Shown here: positions 1 through 9,964 of the stretch, piece after piece | Numbering within the stretch: position 1 is the stretch's first letter | How the letters are laid out: each line of letters starts with the position of its first letter | Assembly (NCBI GenBank): GCA_902604795.1 | Contig: CACKZV010000005.1 | Location: 1 to 64,000 of the forward strand | Source: an uncultured Pelagibacteraceae bacterium | Lineage (GTDB): Bacteria; Pseudomonadota; Alphaproteobacteria; Pelagibacterales; Pelagibacteraceae | Direction: 5' to 3' | Length of the DNA stretch: 64,000 nt | Program-made: the position numbers and the translations under genes | Notes under the pieces: model-generated | Databases searched by the model: none | What the model saw: only the letters and a program-made list of their open reading frames with translations | Told to the model about the DNA's origin: nothing

Positions 1-1040
<1,040 letters not shown>

Positions 1041-1043
1041 CTA

Positions 1044-2321
1044 ATGGAGTTAAGCATCAATTCCAAATCATCACACTTAAATAAAATTACATATGTTAAT
1101 TTAAGATGGATAGGTGTAATAGGTCAATTTATAACAATAAATACTGTTGCATTCTTATTTAAATTTGAATTTAATTTTTTAGTAGCAAATATTATAGTTT
1201 TAGTAGGAGCTTTGAGTAACATTTTCCTATTTTATTTCTTTAAAAAGAATCAGTTACATGAAAAAATATCTTTAACTTTTCTTACACTTGATATTATACA
1301 ATTAAGTTTTTTGCTTTATTTAACTGGAGGTACTATAAATCCATTCTCAATATTCCTGATAATACCAAGTATATTTGCCTCAAATAGCTTAAGTATTAGA
1401 ACAAATATTTTATTAATAATTTTGACAATCTCTTCAATTATTCTACTTACTTTCTATCATCAAGAATTACCATCACCATTAAATGAATATATTTTTAGTA
1501 ATTACTATTATTATTCAGTCCCTTTAGCATTAATTATTGCATTAATTTTCCTAAGTTTTTTTGCCTTAACATTTGGAAATGAGTCAAAAGTTCGAAAAGA
1601 CGCATTAGATAAAATTCAGGAAGTTATTTCAAAAGAGAATGAATTAGTCTCATTAGGTGGACAAGCTGCAGCAGCTGCTCATTCTTTAGGTACACCGCTT
1701 TCTACAATAAAAATTATTTCTCAAGATTTGTATAATAATTTTAAAAATAATAATGAATTAAAAAAAGATGTTGAATTACTTATAAGCCAAGTTAATAGAT
1801 GCAATGAAATATTAAAAAAATTATCTTTAAATCCTGAAGTTGAAGATGATTTTATAGATAAGGATATTACTCTGCATAACTATGTGAAACAAATTGTAGA
1901 TTCTTTTAAAGAAATATCAGATAAAAATTTTACCATCAATACTGAGCAGAATTATAATTCTTTTGAAATCTCAAAATTAATTGAAGTTGTCTATGGTATA
2001 AGAAATTTTATTGGAAATGCAAATAAGTTTGCAAAAAAAAATATTTATATTTCAATAACAAGTGACAGTGAAAACTCTTCGATATCTATCGAAGATGATG
2101 GTTCAGGATTTCCTAAAGATATATTAACCAAAATTGGAGATCCATATATAAAATCATTGCAATCTAAAAATAATTCAAGAGCAGGATTGGGTTTGGGAAT
2201 ATTTATAGGTAAAACTTTGTTAGAAAAAAATAAGGCAAAACTCTTAATTAGGAATTCAGAGACCAGAGGCGGTGCAGAAATTAAAATAGAATGGTCTAAT
2301 AAAGATTTAATTAGTCTTTAG
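1044..2321 (+). CDS. regB: RegB/PrrB-type redox-sensing histidine kinase
   Basis: Membrane sensor kinase of the alphaproteobacterial RegB/PrrB family, which adjusts energy metabolism to redox state by phosphorylating RegA. The first ~190 residues hold about six hydrophobic segments. GGTINPF at residues 95-101 matches the family quinone-binding GGxxNPF motif. The H-box [10 protein letters not shown] has phospho-acceptor His213. Cys253 in RCNEIL aligns with the redox-active cysteine of RegB. The C-terminal HATPase domain shows NANKF (N box), DDGSGF (G1) and GLGLGIF (G2). ATG lies 3 bases after the gyrB stop. No regA response regulator is in view, although its gene is often nearby in other alphaproteobacteria. 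The stop overlaps convergent cobT by 4 bases. Confidence 0.88.
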   Translation: MELSINSKSSHLNKITYVNLRWIGVIGQFITINTVAFLFKFEFNFLVANIIVLVGALSNIFLFYFFKKNQLHEKISLTFLTLDIIQLSFLLYLTGGTINPFSIFLIIPSIFASNSLSIRTNILLIILTISSIILLTFYHQELPSPLNEYIFSNYYYYSVPLALIIALIFLSFFALTFGNESKVRKDALDKIQEVISKENELVSLGGQAAAAAHSLGTPLSTIKIISQDLYNNFKNNNELKKDVELLISQVNRCNEILKKLSLNPEVEDDFIDKDITLHNYVKQIVDSFKEISDKNFTINTEQNYNSFEISKLIEVVYGIRNFIGNANKFAKKNIYISITSDSENSSISIEDDGSGFPKDILTKIGDPYIKSLQSKNNSRAGLGLGIFIGKTLLEKNKAKLLIRNSETRGGAEIKIEWSNKDLISL

Positions 2322-4111
2322 TGAAGTTTTTTATTTTCAAATAGTCCACTTAATTGATCAATCATTACATCTCCAAGTTCTTGTACATCGGAAATTTTGA
2401 TTGCTTTTTTATAATATCGAGATACATCGTGACCAATTCCTATAGCTAATATTTCTACTTCACTTTTATTCTCAATAAATTTGACAATTTTTTTCAAATT
2501 TTTTTCTAAAAAGTCTCCTGAATTAACTGATAATGTTGAGTCATCGACTGGTGCTCCATCTGAAATAACCATAAGGATTTTTCTTTCCTCTTTTCTTTTT
2601 TTTAATCTATTAAATGCCCAGGTTATAGCTTCACCATCTATATTTTCTTTTAATAAACCCTCTTTTAGCATCAATCCCAAATTCTTTTTTGATTGTCTCC
2701 AATGAGAATCCGCAGCTTTATAAATTATATGTCTTAAATCGTTAAGTCTTCCAGGATTTTTCATTTTACCCAATCTATTCCACTCTTGGCGGCTTTTACC
2801 ACCTTTCCAATTTTTCGTAGTAAAACCTAGTATTTCAACTTTAACTGAGCATCTTTCTAAGGTTCTGGATAAAATATCAGCACATATTGCAGCTATTGTT
2901 ATTGGTCTACCTCTCATTGACCCAGAGTTGTCAATTAAAAGTGTTACAATTGTATCTTTAAAGTCTAAATCTTTTTCTTTTTTAAATGATAAGGAGTTAT
3001 ATGGATCAATAATAATCCTAGGTAATTTTGAACTATCTAACAATCCCTCTTCTAGATCAAATTCCCATGATCGATTTTGTTTCGCCATCAATTGTCTTTG
3101 TAATTTATTTGCTAACTTAGTAATTAAATCTTGAAAACTTGTGAGTTGCTGGTCCAAATTTTTTCTTAGTTTTTGTATTTCTTCAGCTGTTTCTAGACTT
3201 TCTGCTTTTGCAACTTCATCAAATTCAGTAGTATATATCTTATATTCTTTATCACTTACACTTAAATTTTTCTTTTGAATTATATTTTCTGATTCTGCAT
3301 CTTCGTTATTTTCACTACCTAGCTGATCTTCAAGTCTAAACTCATTTACATTATCCTCACTGTCCATTCCCTGGCTTATATTTTCATCTTCACTTGTTTT
3401 ACCAGAGTCATTATTATCTTTGTCTTCATTATTATTAGAATTATTTTGATCTTGCGTGTCATCATTTTCTTTATTATCTTTTTCAGTTGTGTCATCATTC
3501 TCAAATATATCCATACTTTCTAAAATTTCAGAAAATTTAGCATTATACACTTCTTGATTTTCTAGATTTTGGTTTAAAAACTCAAAGTGTTTATCTATTG
3601 ACTTATTGAAATCTTTCTCCCAAAATTTAAGAATTTCTTTATTTTCTGGATATAATTCGACATTAAAAAATTTATTTGTCATATAAATTTCAAAAGCATC
3701 AATAATATTTGTATCTTCTTTCTTTGTTATTTTTTCTTGTTTAAGATCTTGCAGTCTATTTTTATAATTATCTTTAAAATTTTTGGATATTCCTTTTAGC
3801 ATCTCCGAACCAATTAATTCATATCTTACCTTTTCTGCAAGTTGGTACAGTGCTCTACACGAGGGGTTTTGTGGATTATTTTTTTCTAATAATTTTCTGT
3901 TTGAAAATCTTCTTTTAAGGGCCTGAGAATCTGTCTCAGCCCTTAGTTTTTTAAATTGATTTTTATCGCTAATATTGTCAATTTCCCCAATATCATAAAC
4001 TTTTTCATCATTTTTTTTATTTTTGACAACTTTATAGTCATCTGAAATTACTTTGTAAGTTGATTGAAGGGCTTGTTTGAACTTTTCTTTAATACTATCT
4101 TCTTTGTTCAT
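2318..4111 (-). CDS. cobT: CobT-like VWA-domain protein (cobaltochelatase-type large partner)
   Basis: Protein of 597 residues resembling the CobT subunit of aerobic cobaltochelatase. The N-terminal helical domain (about 1-200) is followed by a very acidic Asn/Asp/Glu-rich linker (about 203-275) and a C-terminal von Willebrand A domain with MIDAS motif DNSGS at about 394-398. CobT works with the AAA+ protein CobS as a BchD/BchI-like motor. Chelation needs a third subunit, CobN, which is not in this window. The ATG at 4111 overlaps the cobS stop (TGATG), so this start was chosen over the TTG one codon upstream. The SAR11-like background makes cobalamin synthesis doubtful, so the true substrate is uncertain. 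Confidence 0.85.
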   Translation of the reverse strand: MNKEDSIKEKFKQALQSTYKVISDDYKVVKNKKNDEKVYDIGEIDNISDKNQFKKLRAETDSQALKRRFSNRKLLEKNNPQNPSCRALYQLAEKVRYELIGSEMLKGISKNFKDNYKNRLQDLKQEKITKKEDTNIIDAFEIYMTNKFFNVELYPENKEILKFWEKDFNKSIDKHFEFLNQNLENQEVYNAKFSEILESMDIFENDDTTEKDNKENDDTQDQNNSNNNEDKDNNDSGKTSEDENISQGMDSEDNVNEFRLEDQLGSENNEDAESENIIQKKNLSVSDKEYKIYTTEFDEVAKAESLETAEEIQKLRKNLDQQLTSFQDLITKLANKLQRQLMAKQNRSWEFDLEEGLLDSSKLPRIIIDPYNSLSFKKEKDLDFKDTIVTLLIDNSGSMRGRPITIAAICADILSRTLERCSVKVEILGFTTKNWKGGKSRQEWNRLGKMKNPGRLNDLRHIIYKAADSHWRQSKKNLGLMLKEGLLKENIDGEAITWAFNRLKKRKEERKILMVISDGAPVDDSTLSVNSGDFLEKNLKKIVKFIENKSEVEILAIGIGHDVSRYYKKAIKISDVQELGDVMIDQLSGLFENKKLH

Positions 4112-5085
4112 CAAATCTGAATATTGATCATTGATTCTGGCAGTTCATCTCCAAAACATCTTTGATAATATTCAGCAATAGTATTTTTCTCAGCATCATC
4201 ACATTTGTTTAAAAATGTTACTCTAAATGCATATCCAATATCTTTGAAAATTTCAGAATTTTCTGCCCAATGCAAAACTGTTCTAGGACTCATTACTGTT
4301 GATATATCACCTGCCATAAAACCTTTTCTTGTAAGTGAAGCTACTTTTATCATGTTTGAAACTTGTTCTTTACCTTTAGGATTATTTAAATTTTTATTCT
4401 TACCCAATATAATTTCCATTTCTTTATCTAAACTAAGATAGTTTAATGTAGATACAATATTCCATCTGTCCATCTGTCCCTGATTAATTTGCTGTGTCCC
4501 ATGATATAATCCAGTTGTATCACCAAGTCCTACAGTATTTGTTGTTGCAAAAAGCCTAAAAAATTTATTTTGTTTAATAACTTTATTTTTATCTAATAAA
4601 GTAAAACTACCTTCGGACTCTAGCACTCTCTGAATAACAAACATTACATCTGGTCGTCCTGCATCATATTCATCAAAAACTAAGGCAACAGGATTTTGAA
4701 TTGACCAAGGAAGTATCCCTTCTTTAAATTCAGTTACCTGTTTACCATCTTTAATTACTATTGAATCTTTACCTATTAAGTCAATCCTACTAACATGGCT
4801 ATCGAGATTAATTCTTATGCAGGGCCAGTTTAACCTGGCTGCGATTTGTTCAATGTGCGTTGATTTTCCAGTTCCATGGTATCCCTGAATTAAAACTCTT
4901 TTGTTAAAAGAAAATCCTGACAAAATAGCTAACGTTGTGTCTTTATCGAATTTATAAGTCTTGTCAATTTCTGGGACGTACTCACTTGATTTTGAAAATG
5001 CATCAACTTCCATGTCACTTTCGATACCAAAAGTTTGTTTAGTAGATAACTTAATGTCAGGTGTATGGCTAATATTTGGTGTCAA
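4111..5085 (-). CDS. cobS: CobS-like AAA+ ATPase
   Basis: MoxR/BchI-related AAA+ ATPase of 324 residues, the motor partner of CobT. Walker [10 protein letters not shown] at 68-76 and a Walker B of the form VFDEYD are intact, and a sensor-like ATTNT follows. The N-terminal extension of about 45 residues is typical of CobS. The start is TTG at 5085, supported by an AAGGAT Shine-Dalgarno sequence 7 bases upstream. It overlaps the end of the J-domain gene by 17 bases, so 5602-2318 is probably one transcript (J domain, cobS, cobT) with translational coupling. Role in cobalt insertion is known for the family; in this genome it may instead be a general ATP-driven remodelling pair. Confidence 0.87.
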   Translation of the reverse strand: MTPNISHTPDIKLSTKQTFGIESDMEVDAFSKSSEYVPEIDKTYKFDKDTTLAILSGFSFNKRVLIQGYHGTGKSTHIEQIAARLNWPCIRINLDSHVSRIDLIGKDSIVIKDGKQVTEFKEGILPWSIQNPVALVFDEYDAGRPDVMFVIQRVLESEGSFTLLDKNKVIKQNKFFRLFATTNTVGLGDTTGLYHGTQQINQGQMDRWNIVSTLNYLSLDKEMEIILGKNKNLNNPKGKEQVSNMIKVASLTRKGFMAGDISTVMSPRTVLHWAENSEIFKDIGYAFRVTFLNKCDDAEKNTIAEYYQRCFGDELPESMINIQI

Positions 5086-5602
5086 TTTTATCCTTATATG
5101 TATTTTTTAATTGAGTATAAGCTAAAGTTATTACTTTAAGCTTGTCTTCAAATTTTTTATTTCCAGAATTCATATCAGGGTGAAATTTTTTGACAAGCTT
5201 TTTAAATTTTTCTTGAACTTTTTCCCATTTTAATCCAACACTTAAACCTAATATATTAAAGGCTTTTAAATCATTACTATTAAATTTAAACTTGTTCATA
5301 TTATTAAAATCATTATTAAATTTAAATTTATCCATCTCATCTTTTAAAGCATTACTCCAAAGAACTTTAAAAAAATTATCAGATGAGCTAAAACTTTGTG
5401 TTGGTTTATGCCAAGTCATATCAGACCTTAAAAAATCAACTATTTGTTGATCACTCATACCTGTAAAATAATTCCAATTTTTATTAAATTCTTTAACGTG
5501 GCTTAAACATAGTAATCTATAATCTTTGCTATTGTCCCTTTCTTTTGGTGCTTTAAAAAGACCTTCTTCCGAGCAATTATTCCAATCACAAATATTTTTC
5601 AT
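5069..5602 (-). CDS. J-domain co-chaperone (alphaproteobacterial type, next to cobS)
   Basis: Protein of 177 residues with a C-terminal J domain (about 110-172) carrying the diagnostic HPD tripeptide in FHPDMNSG, which stimulates DnaK ATPase. The N-terminal half contains a Cys-rich start (CDWNNCSEEG) and a conserved-looking WNYFTGMS/WHKPT segment known from alphaproteobacterial DnaJ-like proteins encoded beside cobS. It lacks the G/F and zinc-finger regions of true DnaJ, so it is a class III J protein. First gene of the J-cobS-cobT run, divergent from bolA with a 20-base spacer that must hold both promoters. Client unknown; the position suggests CobST or a related complex. Confidence 0.85.
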   Translation of the reverse strand: MKNICDWNNCSEEGLFKAPKERDNSKDYRLLCLSHVKEFNKNWNYFTGMSDQQIVDFLRSDMTWHKPTQSFSSSDNFFKVLWSNALKDEMDKFKFNNDFNNMNKFKFNSNDLKAFNILGLSVGLKWEKVQEKFKKLVKKFHPDMNSGNKKFEDKLKVITLAYTQLKNTYKDKIDTKY

Positions 5603-5606
5603 GATG

Positions 5607-5613
5607 TATAATA
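5607..5613. promoter_or_regulatory. Shared, symmetric -10 element for divergent bolA and J-domain gene
   Basis: The 20-base spacer 5603-5622 contains TATAAT (5607-5612) for the plus strand, and the overlapping ATAATA (5608-5613) reads TATTAT on the minus strand. The plus -10 ends 10 bases before the bolA ATG and the minus -10 ends 5 bases before the J-domain ATG, so both transcripts would have near-zero leaders. The promoter role is inferred; the sequence symmetry is directly visible. Confidence 0.5.
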
Positions 5614-5622
5614 CTTTATAAA

Positions 5623-5883
5623 ATGAATATTAATCAACTAATTGAAACTGTAGAAAAAAAAATTTTGTCGCAGGATTGTATTTCAAAAGTTTATATAGAG
5701 GACAAGTCATTTTTACACAAAAATCACAAATCTAATGAAAATGGAAAATTTCACATTATTCTTTCGATTGAGTCTGATAAGTTAAAGAATAAAAGTAAGC
5801 TATACTCGACAAGGTTTATTTATAAAATTTTAGACAATGAATTAAAAAATTATATTCATTCATTGCAGATCAAATTACTTTAA
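5623..5883 (+). CDS. bolA: BolA family protein
   Basis: Small BolA-type protein of 86 residues with the alpha-beta-beta-alpha-alpha-beta fold pattern and the HHxxH-like/FHIILSIES strand region. BolA proteins pair with monothiol glutaredoxins to bind [2Fe-2S] clusters, and also affect cell shape and stress responses. It is divergent from the J-domain/cobS/cobT run, a neighbourhood common in alphaproteobacteria. A perfect TATAAT lies 10 bases upstream of the ATG and no Shine-Dalgarno sequence is apparent, so the mRNA may be nearly leaderless. The 3' end overlaps convergent aroB by 9 bases. Confidence 0.82.
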   Translation: MNINQLIETVEKKILSQDCISKVYIEDKSFLHKNHKSNENGKFHIILSIESDKLKNKSKLYSTRFIYKILDNELKNYIHSLQIKLL

Positions 5884-6978
5884 AATGTTAGAAATATATT
5901 TTTTTAAATCTGAAGGACTGATTTGAAAGTCAATTATTATCTTTCCAAAATTTTTTATTAAAATAAGATTAATGTTATTTGAATTATTTTTCTTATCGCT
6001 CCTCATATAATTCACAATTTTAGATACATGTTTTTTTTTAAACAATTTTTCAATTTTTGGTTTCATCTCAATTTTATTAATATGATTTATGATAATATTA
6101 AATTTTTGTTTTGATAAAATTCTTCTTTTAAAACTAAATTCTACCGCATTTTTAATACCTAAAATTACAGCTTCTCCATGATTTAATTTTTTAGAAAAGC
6201 CCAAAGTAGATTCATAAGAATGAGCAAAGGTATGACCTAAATTTAATACTTTTCTGTAGTTTTTCTCGTCCTCGTCTTTTTCTACAACTCTTTTTTTTAA
6301 ATTACAGCTTTTAATTATGGATCTTTCAATGAAAGGTGATTTTAATTTTAAAATTTTTTTTAAATTTTTGTCTAAATAGAGAAAATTATTAAAATTATCT
6401 ATAATACTACTTTTTAATATTTCAGCATATCCACAAATAATTTCTCTTTCTGGTAAAGAAGATAATATATTCATGTCAGAAACAACTAAATCAGGTTGAT
6501 AAAAACTTCCAATCAAATTTTTTCCAAATTTATTATTTACACCTGTTTTGCCTCCTATTGATGAGTCCACTTGAGACAGTAAAGTTGAGGGAATATTTAC
6601 AAATTTAATGCCTCTTTTAAATGTACTAGATGCGAAGCCAACTATATCCCCAATAATTCCTCCACCAAAAGAAATAACACAATCTTCTCTATTAAATCTG
6701 TTTTCAAATAAAACTGTATGAATTTTTTCAATCGTTCGATAATTTTTATTTTTTTCTGACGCTGTTATTTCTATTTTAAAAAGTTTATTTGTTTTTAACT
6801 TTTTGTATAAAAGTCTTTTAAACTTTTGAGGAATATTTTTATCAATAACAATTAAACATTTATCGAATTTTAGATGATTAGCTTTTAAAATTTTATCAAT
6901 TTTACCTATTAAATCTCTTCCAATAATAATTGAGTAATTCTTAGTGCTTGTTTTTATTGAGATTTTATTTGTATTCAT
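5875..6978 (-). CDS. aroB: 3-dehydroquinate synthase
   Basis: Second step of the shikimate pathway, converting DAHP to 3-dehydroquinate with NAD+ and a divalent metal. The 367-residue length is normal. The nucleotide-binding GGGIIGDIVGF segment, IPSTLLSQVDSSIGGKTGVN and the metal-ligand region LNLGHTFAHS plus LNHGEAV are all present. It overlaps the end of aroK by 14 bases, forming the standard aroK-aroB pair. The C-terminal ~60 residues are Lys/Asn-rich, as in the neighbouring proteins, without an obvious extra domain. Confidence 0.95.
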   Translation of the reverse strand: MNTNKISIKTSTKNYSIIIGRDLIGKIDKILKANHLKFDKCLIVIDKNIPQKFKRLLYKKLKTNKLFKIEITASEKNKNYRTIEKIHTVLFENRFNREDCVISFGGGIIGDIVGFASSTFKRGIKFVNIPSTLLSQVDSSIGGKTGVNNKFGKNLIGSFYQPDLVVSDMNILSSLPEREIICGYAEILKSSIIDNFNNFLYLDKNLKKILKLKSPFIERSIIKSCNLKKRVVEKDEDEKNYRKVLNLGHTFAHSYESTLGFSKKLNHGEAVILGIKNAVEFSFKRRILSKQKFNIIINHINKIEMKPKIEKLFKKKHVSKIVNYMRSDKKNNSNNINLILIKNFGKIIIDFQISPSDLKKYISNILK

Positions 6979-7477
6979 AAATATCTAATATTTTATTTAT
7001 AATTTCAAATTTGTCTAATTTATCGCAATTAATCCTGTGACTCGATAAGCTATAAAATTTTGATCTTTCTTTGATTAAATTGTTAATTTGACTCTTAGTA
7101 AGATTGATTACCAATGGTCTTTTCTTGCTCTTATATATCCTTTTTATTATTGTTTCATTTTTCCAATCTAACCAAAAAGATAAACAATTTTTCTTACACA
7201 TTTTCCTGATTGAGGCATTTATAAAACCCCCTCCACCCAAAGATATTACAGAATTTTCTGAACTGAGAAATTTTAAAGATATTTTTTCTTCAATTTTACG
7301 AAAATATTTCTCTCCATATTTAGTAAAAATTTCTGATATTTTAGAATTTTCAGTTTCTTCAATTTTTTGATCAATATCAATAAATGTTAAGTTTAATTTT
7401 TTTGATAAAATTTTGCCAATTGATGATTTTCCAGATCCCATCATTCCAATTAATACAATATTTTTATTTGATTTCAT
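6965..7477 (-). CDS. aroK: Shikimate kinase
   Basis: Phosphorylates shikimate at the 3-hydroxyl using ATP. The 170-residue P-loop kinase has Walker A GMMGSGKSS at 11-19, the shikimate-binding DID-like motif (FIDIDQKIE) and the GGGGF loop, with an RP(L) lid segment (KKRPLV). First gene of the aroK-aroB pair. The ATG at 7477 is preceded by AT-rich DNA that also serves the divergent small gene at 7533. Confidence 0.95.
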   Translation of the reverse strand: MKSNKNIVLIGMMGSGKSSIGKILSKKLNLTFIDIDQKIEETENSKISEIFTKYGEKYFRKIEEKISLKFLSSENSVISLGGGGFINASIRKMCKKNCLSFWLDWKNETIIKRIYKSKKRPLVINLTKSQINNLIKERSKFYSLSSHRINCDKLDKFEIINKILDIYEYK

Positions 7478-7532
7478 GAGTTTCTATATTGAAAAAACAC
7501 AAATATGTCTTATTTTGAAATTATTAAATTAT

Positions 7533-7715
7533 ATGCAATTTACAAAAAATACAAGTAAAGACAAAATTTTTAGCTTAGGTACAATTTTAAAAATTATAAC
7601 AGTAATATTCATAATTGTATTTGGTGTTATTGCGATTAACCAGATTAATTTGCCCGCTCCAGACAAACAAATTGAAAAAATTTTACCAAATGAAAATTTT
7701 AAAACAATTAAGTAA
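7533..7715 (+). CDS. Small single-pass membrane protein, unknown
   Basis: Sixty-residue protein starting at the ATG at 7533 (the frame is open further upstream, but that would run into aroK). A basic N-terminus is followed by one hydrophobic helix (about residues 18-36, ILKIITVIFIIVFGVIAI) and a polar tail with PAPDKQIEKILP. It overlaps the next gene by 26 bases in another frame, suggesting co-transcription and coupling. I do not recognise a family. The topology suggests an inner-membrane anchor with a short periplasmic tail, possibly partnering the exported protein that follows. Confidence 0.55.
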   Translation: MQFTKNTSKDKIFSLGTILKIITVIFIIVFGVIAINQINLPAPDKQIEKILPNENFKTIK

Positions 7716-9426
7716 GATTTTAATTTCTGCTTCCCTTTTTTTGTTTGTACTATCAGCCCAGGCTCAGGAAGTTAAAGAGATTTGGTCAGAAATAGAAAAA
7801 AAAGAGATTAAAAATACAGAGTCGAAAAATAATGTAGACACAACTATTAATACTGGCCAGCTTGAAGACGTTAAAGTAAAACTTTCTGATGAGAATATTG
7901 TAGTAGATAAAAATTTAGATAATTCTAATATTTTATTGGCTGGATTGTTTGACCCTGATGATAATGATCTAAATCTTGATATGTGGTCAAAAACAGATGG
8001 AATAAAAATTAAAAAGTTACTAGAAAAAATACAGTCTAAAAAATTATCAAGTTTCTCTGAAAGGTTAATGGATGTAGCATTGTTAACAAATTCTTATGTT
8101 CCAAATCAAAATTTTTCATTAAACGAATTTGAAAATTTCACACTCGACCATCTTATTAAAAAAAAAGATTTTAGTTTAGTTGAAGAATTTATTCAAAAAA
8201 ATTCATCAATAAAAGATAAAGAAAGATTAATAAAACACGTAGCTGATTATTACTTGTCATTAAACAAAATAGAAAATTCATGCTCTGCTATTGATAGTTT
8301 AAGTTTAATAACTGATGAATACTTAACATATTTCAAAATTTATTGTTTAATAACTCAGAATAAAAAAGATGAGGCTCAGTTATTGTTCGATCTAAACTCT
8401 GAGCTAGATCCTTTGAATGACTTTTTCGTTAAGAAGTTTGAAGTATTAATGGGTTATAAGGATAATAATTTTATACTATCAGATGAAAATGTTCTTTATT
8501 TTCATTTATCTCATAAAACAGATAAGAATTTTTTATACTATCCATCTGTAGAGTCTGATGAATTTATTTGGAAATATTTATCTAACTCAAATTTGCTTAA
8601 AAATTTAAATGATTTTAATCTCAGTGATATTGATCAGATTAAGTTTTTAGAGAAAGCAACTAGTGAAGGTATATTTGAGGAAAGCGATCTGTTGAATTTG
8701 TACAAAAAATTCCAATTTGAGATTGATGACCTTATTAACTATGAGTTCTCATTAAAAAGTTTACCAGATTATGAAGGAAGAGCTCTCATGTATCAGAGGT
8801 TTTTGCTAACAGATAACCTTGAAAATAAACTTTCATTATTATCAAAATTGAATAATTCCTTTGAAATCTCAAATTTTAAAAAATCATTTGATGATGAATT
8901 ATCTAAGTTATTAAAAAAAATGGATAAAAAAGAAATTCCTTCAAAGTTTACTGACTTCTACCAAACTAATCTAATTACTGAAGAAAATAGAAAAAATAAG
9001 ATTAAGTTTAATAATGAAGTTTTTCATCAATCAAAAGTATTAAATTATTTTTTGAACAAGCAAAGCTTACCTAAAACGCAAAAATTAACTAATAATTTAT
9101 TGTCAAAAATGAAAAAAGATAAAAATTACTCTTTCAACTTTAAAGATGTTATATTATTGCAATCATTGAGATCAGATGGAATTCAAATAGATCAAATTGA
9201 TGAACTCTCTCAATATAAATCTGAATTAAATTCTGAATATGACAAAATGATAGAGAATAAGGAGTCGGGCATGATATTATTAAAATTAGTTGAGATTATT
9301 GGTGAAAAAGAATTGAGTGAATTAAATAGTGTATCGCTAAATTTTATAGTTGAAGTTATGAATAGAACAAAATTAATTAGCTTGAGAAACGAACTATTGT
9401 TGGAAATTCTTCCATTAAAAGTTTAA
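7690..9426 (+). CDS. Large exported protein of unknown function
   Basis: Protein of 578 residues, start chosen at the ATG at 7690 because it gives a clean signal peptide: KILKQ n-region, hydrophobic ILISASLFLFVL and a cleavage-like SAQAQ at about residues 22-26. The mature part is highly charged, lacks further membrane segments and reads as repeated amphipathic helices (many Leu/Lys/Glu with heptad-like spacing), which could be a TPR-like or solenoid fold. There are almost no cysteines beyond about residues 200-222. It sits between aroKB and def-fmt. I do not recognise the family; a periplasmic scaffold or envelope protein is only a guess. Confidence 0.6.
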   Translation: MKILKQLSKILISASLFLFVLSAQAQEVKEIWSEIEKKEIKNTESKNNVDTTINTGQLEDVKVKLSDENIVVDKNLDNSNILLAGLFDPDDNDLNLDMWSKTDGIKIKKLLEKIQSKKLSSFSERLMDVALLTNSYVPNQNFSLNEFENFTLDHLIKKKDFSLVEEFIQKNSSIKDKERLIKHVADYYLSLNKIENSCSAIDSLSLITDEYLTYFKIYCLITQNKKDEAQLLFDLNSELDPLNDFFVKKFEVLMGYKDNNFILSDENVLYFHLSHKTDKNFLYYPSVESDEFIWKYLSNSNLLKNLNDFNLSDIDQIKFLEKATSEGIFEESDLLNLYKKFQFEIDDLINYEFSLKSLPDYEGRALMYQRFLLTDNLENKLSLLSKLNNSFEISNFKKSFDDELSKLLKKMDKKEIPSKFTDFYQTNLITEENRKNKIKFNNEVFHQSKVLNYFLNKQSLPKTQKLTNNLLSKMKKDKNYSFNFKDVILLQSLRSDGIQIDQIDELSQYKSELNSEYDKMIENKESGMILLKLVEIIGEKELSELNSVSLNFIVEVMNRTKLISLRNELLLEILPLKV

Positions 9427-9442
9427 AATACTTCAATCAATC

Positions 9443-9964
9443 ATGACAATAAAAACTATTATAACTGAACCTAACAAGATTTTAAGACAAGTATCAAAAC
9501 CAGTACCAGCAGTGAGTAATGAAGAAAGAAAGTTAATGGATGATATGTTGGAAACAATGTATGCAGCTAATGGTATTGGTTTAGCAGCAATTCAAATTGG
9601 CATCCCTAAAAGGATTATAGTGATGGATATTTCAAAAGATGGAAAGAAAAATCCAATGTATTTTGTAAATCCTATAATTAGAAACAAAGATAAAGAAAAA
9701 ACAACATATGAAGAGGGATGTTTATCTGTTCCAGATTATTTTGCAGAAGTTGATAGACCTAAATATTGTGAGGTTGAATATTTAGATTATAATGGAGAAA
9801 GTAAAGTTTTAGAAGCAAATGGGCTCCTTGCAACTTGTATACAACATGAAATGGATCATCTTGAAGGAATTTTATTTATAGACTACTTATCAAAATTGAA
9901 AAAAACAATGATTGTTAAAAAATTATCAAAAAGAAAAAATCCTCCTGATAGAATTATTGTTTAA
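9443..9964 (+). CDS. def: Peptide deformylase
   Basis: Removes the N-formyl group from nascent chains. All three signature motifs are present: GIGLAAIQIG (motif 1), EGCLSVP (motif 2, metal-ligand Cys) and QHEMDHLEG (motif 3, HExxH). Length 173 is normal. The stop codon overlaps the fmt start by one base (TAATG), so formylation and deformylation enzymes are translationally coupled, with truA following. Confidence 0.97.
   Translation: MTIKTIITEPNKILRQVSKPVPAVSNEERKLMDDMLETMYAANGIGLAAIQIGIPKRIIVMDISKDGKKNPMYFVNPIIRNKDKEKTTYEEGCLSVPDYFAEVDRPKYCEVEYLDYNGESKVLEANGLLATCIQHEMDHLEGILFIDYLSKLKKTMIVKKLSKRKNPPDRIIV

Noticed and set aside
2481..2705. Open frame of 74 codons on the plus strand inside cobT
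   Set aside because: Antisense frame of a well-supported gene; no ribosome-binding site and low-complexity product. Similar antisense frames (for example 15724-16029, 37238-37528, 40536-40805, 63023-63430) were dropped for the same reason.
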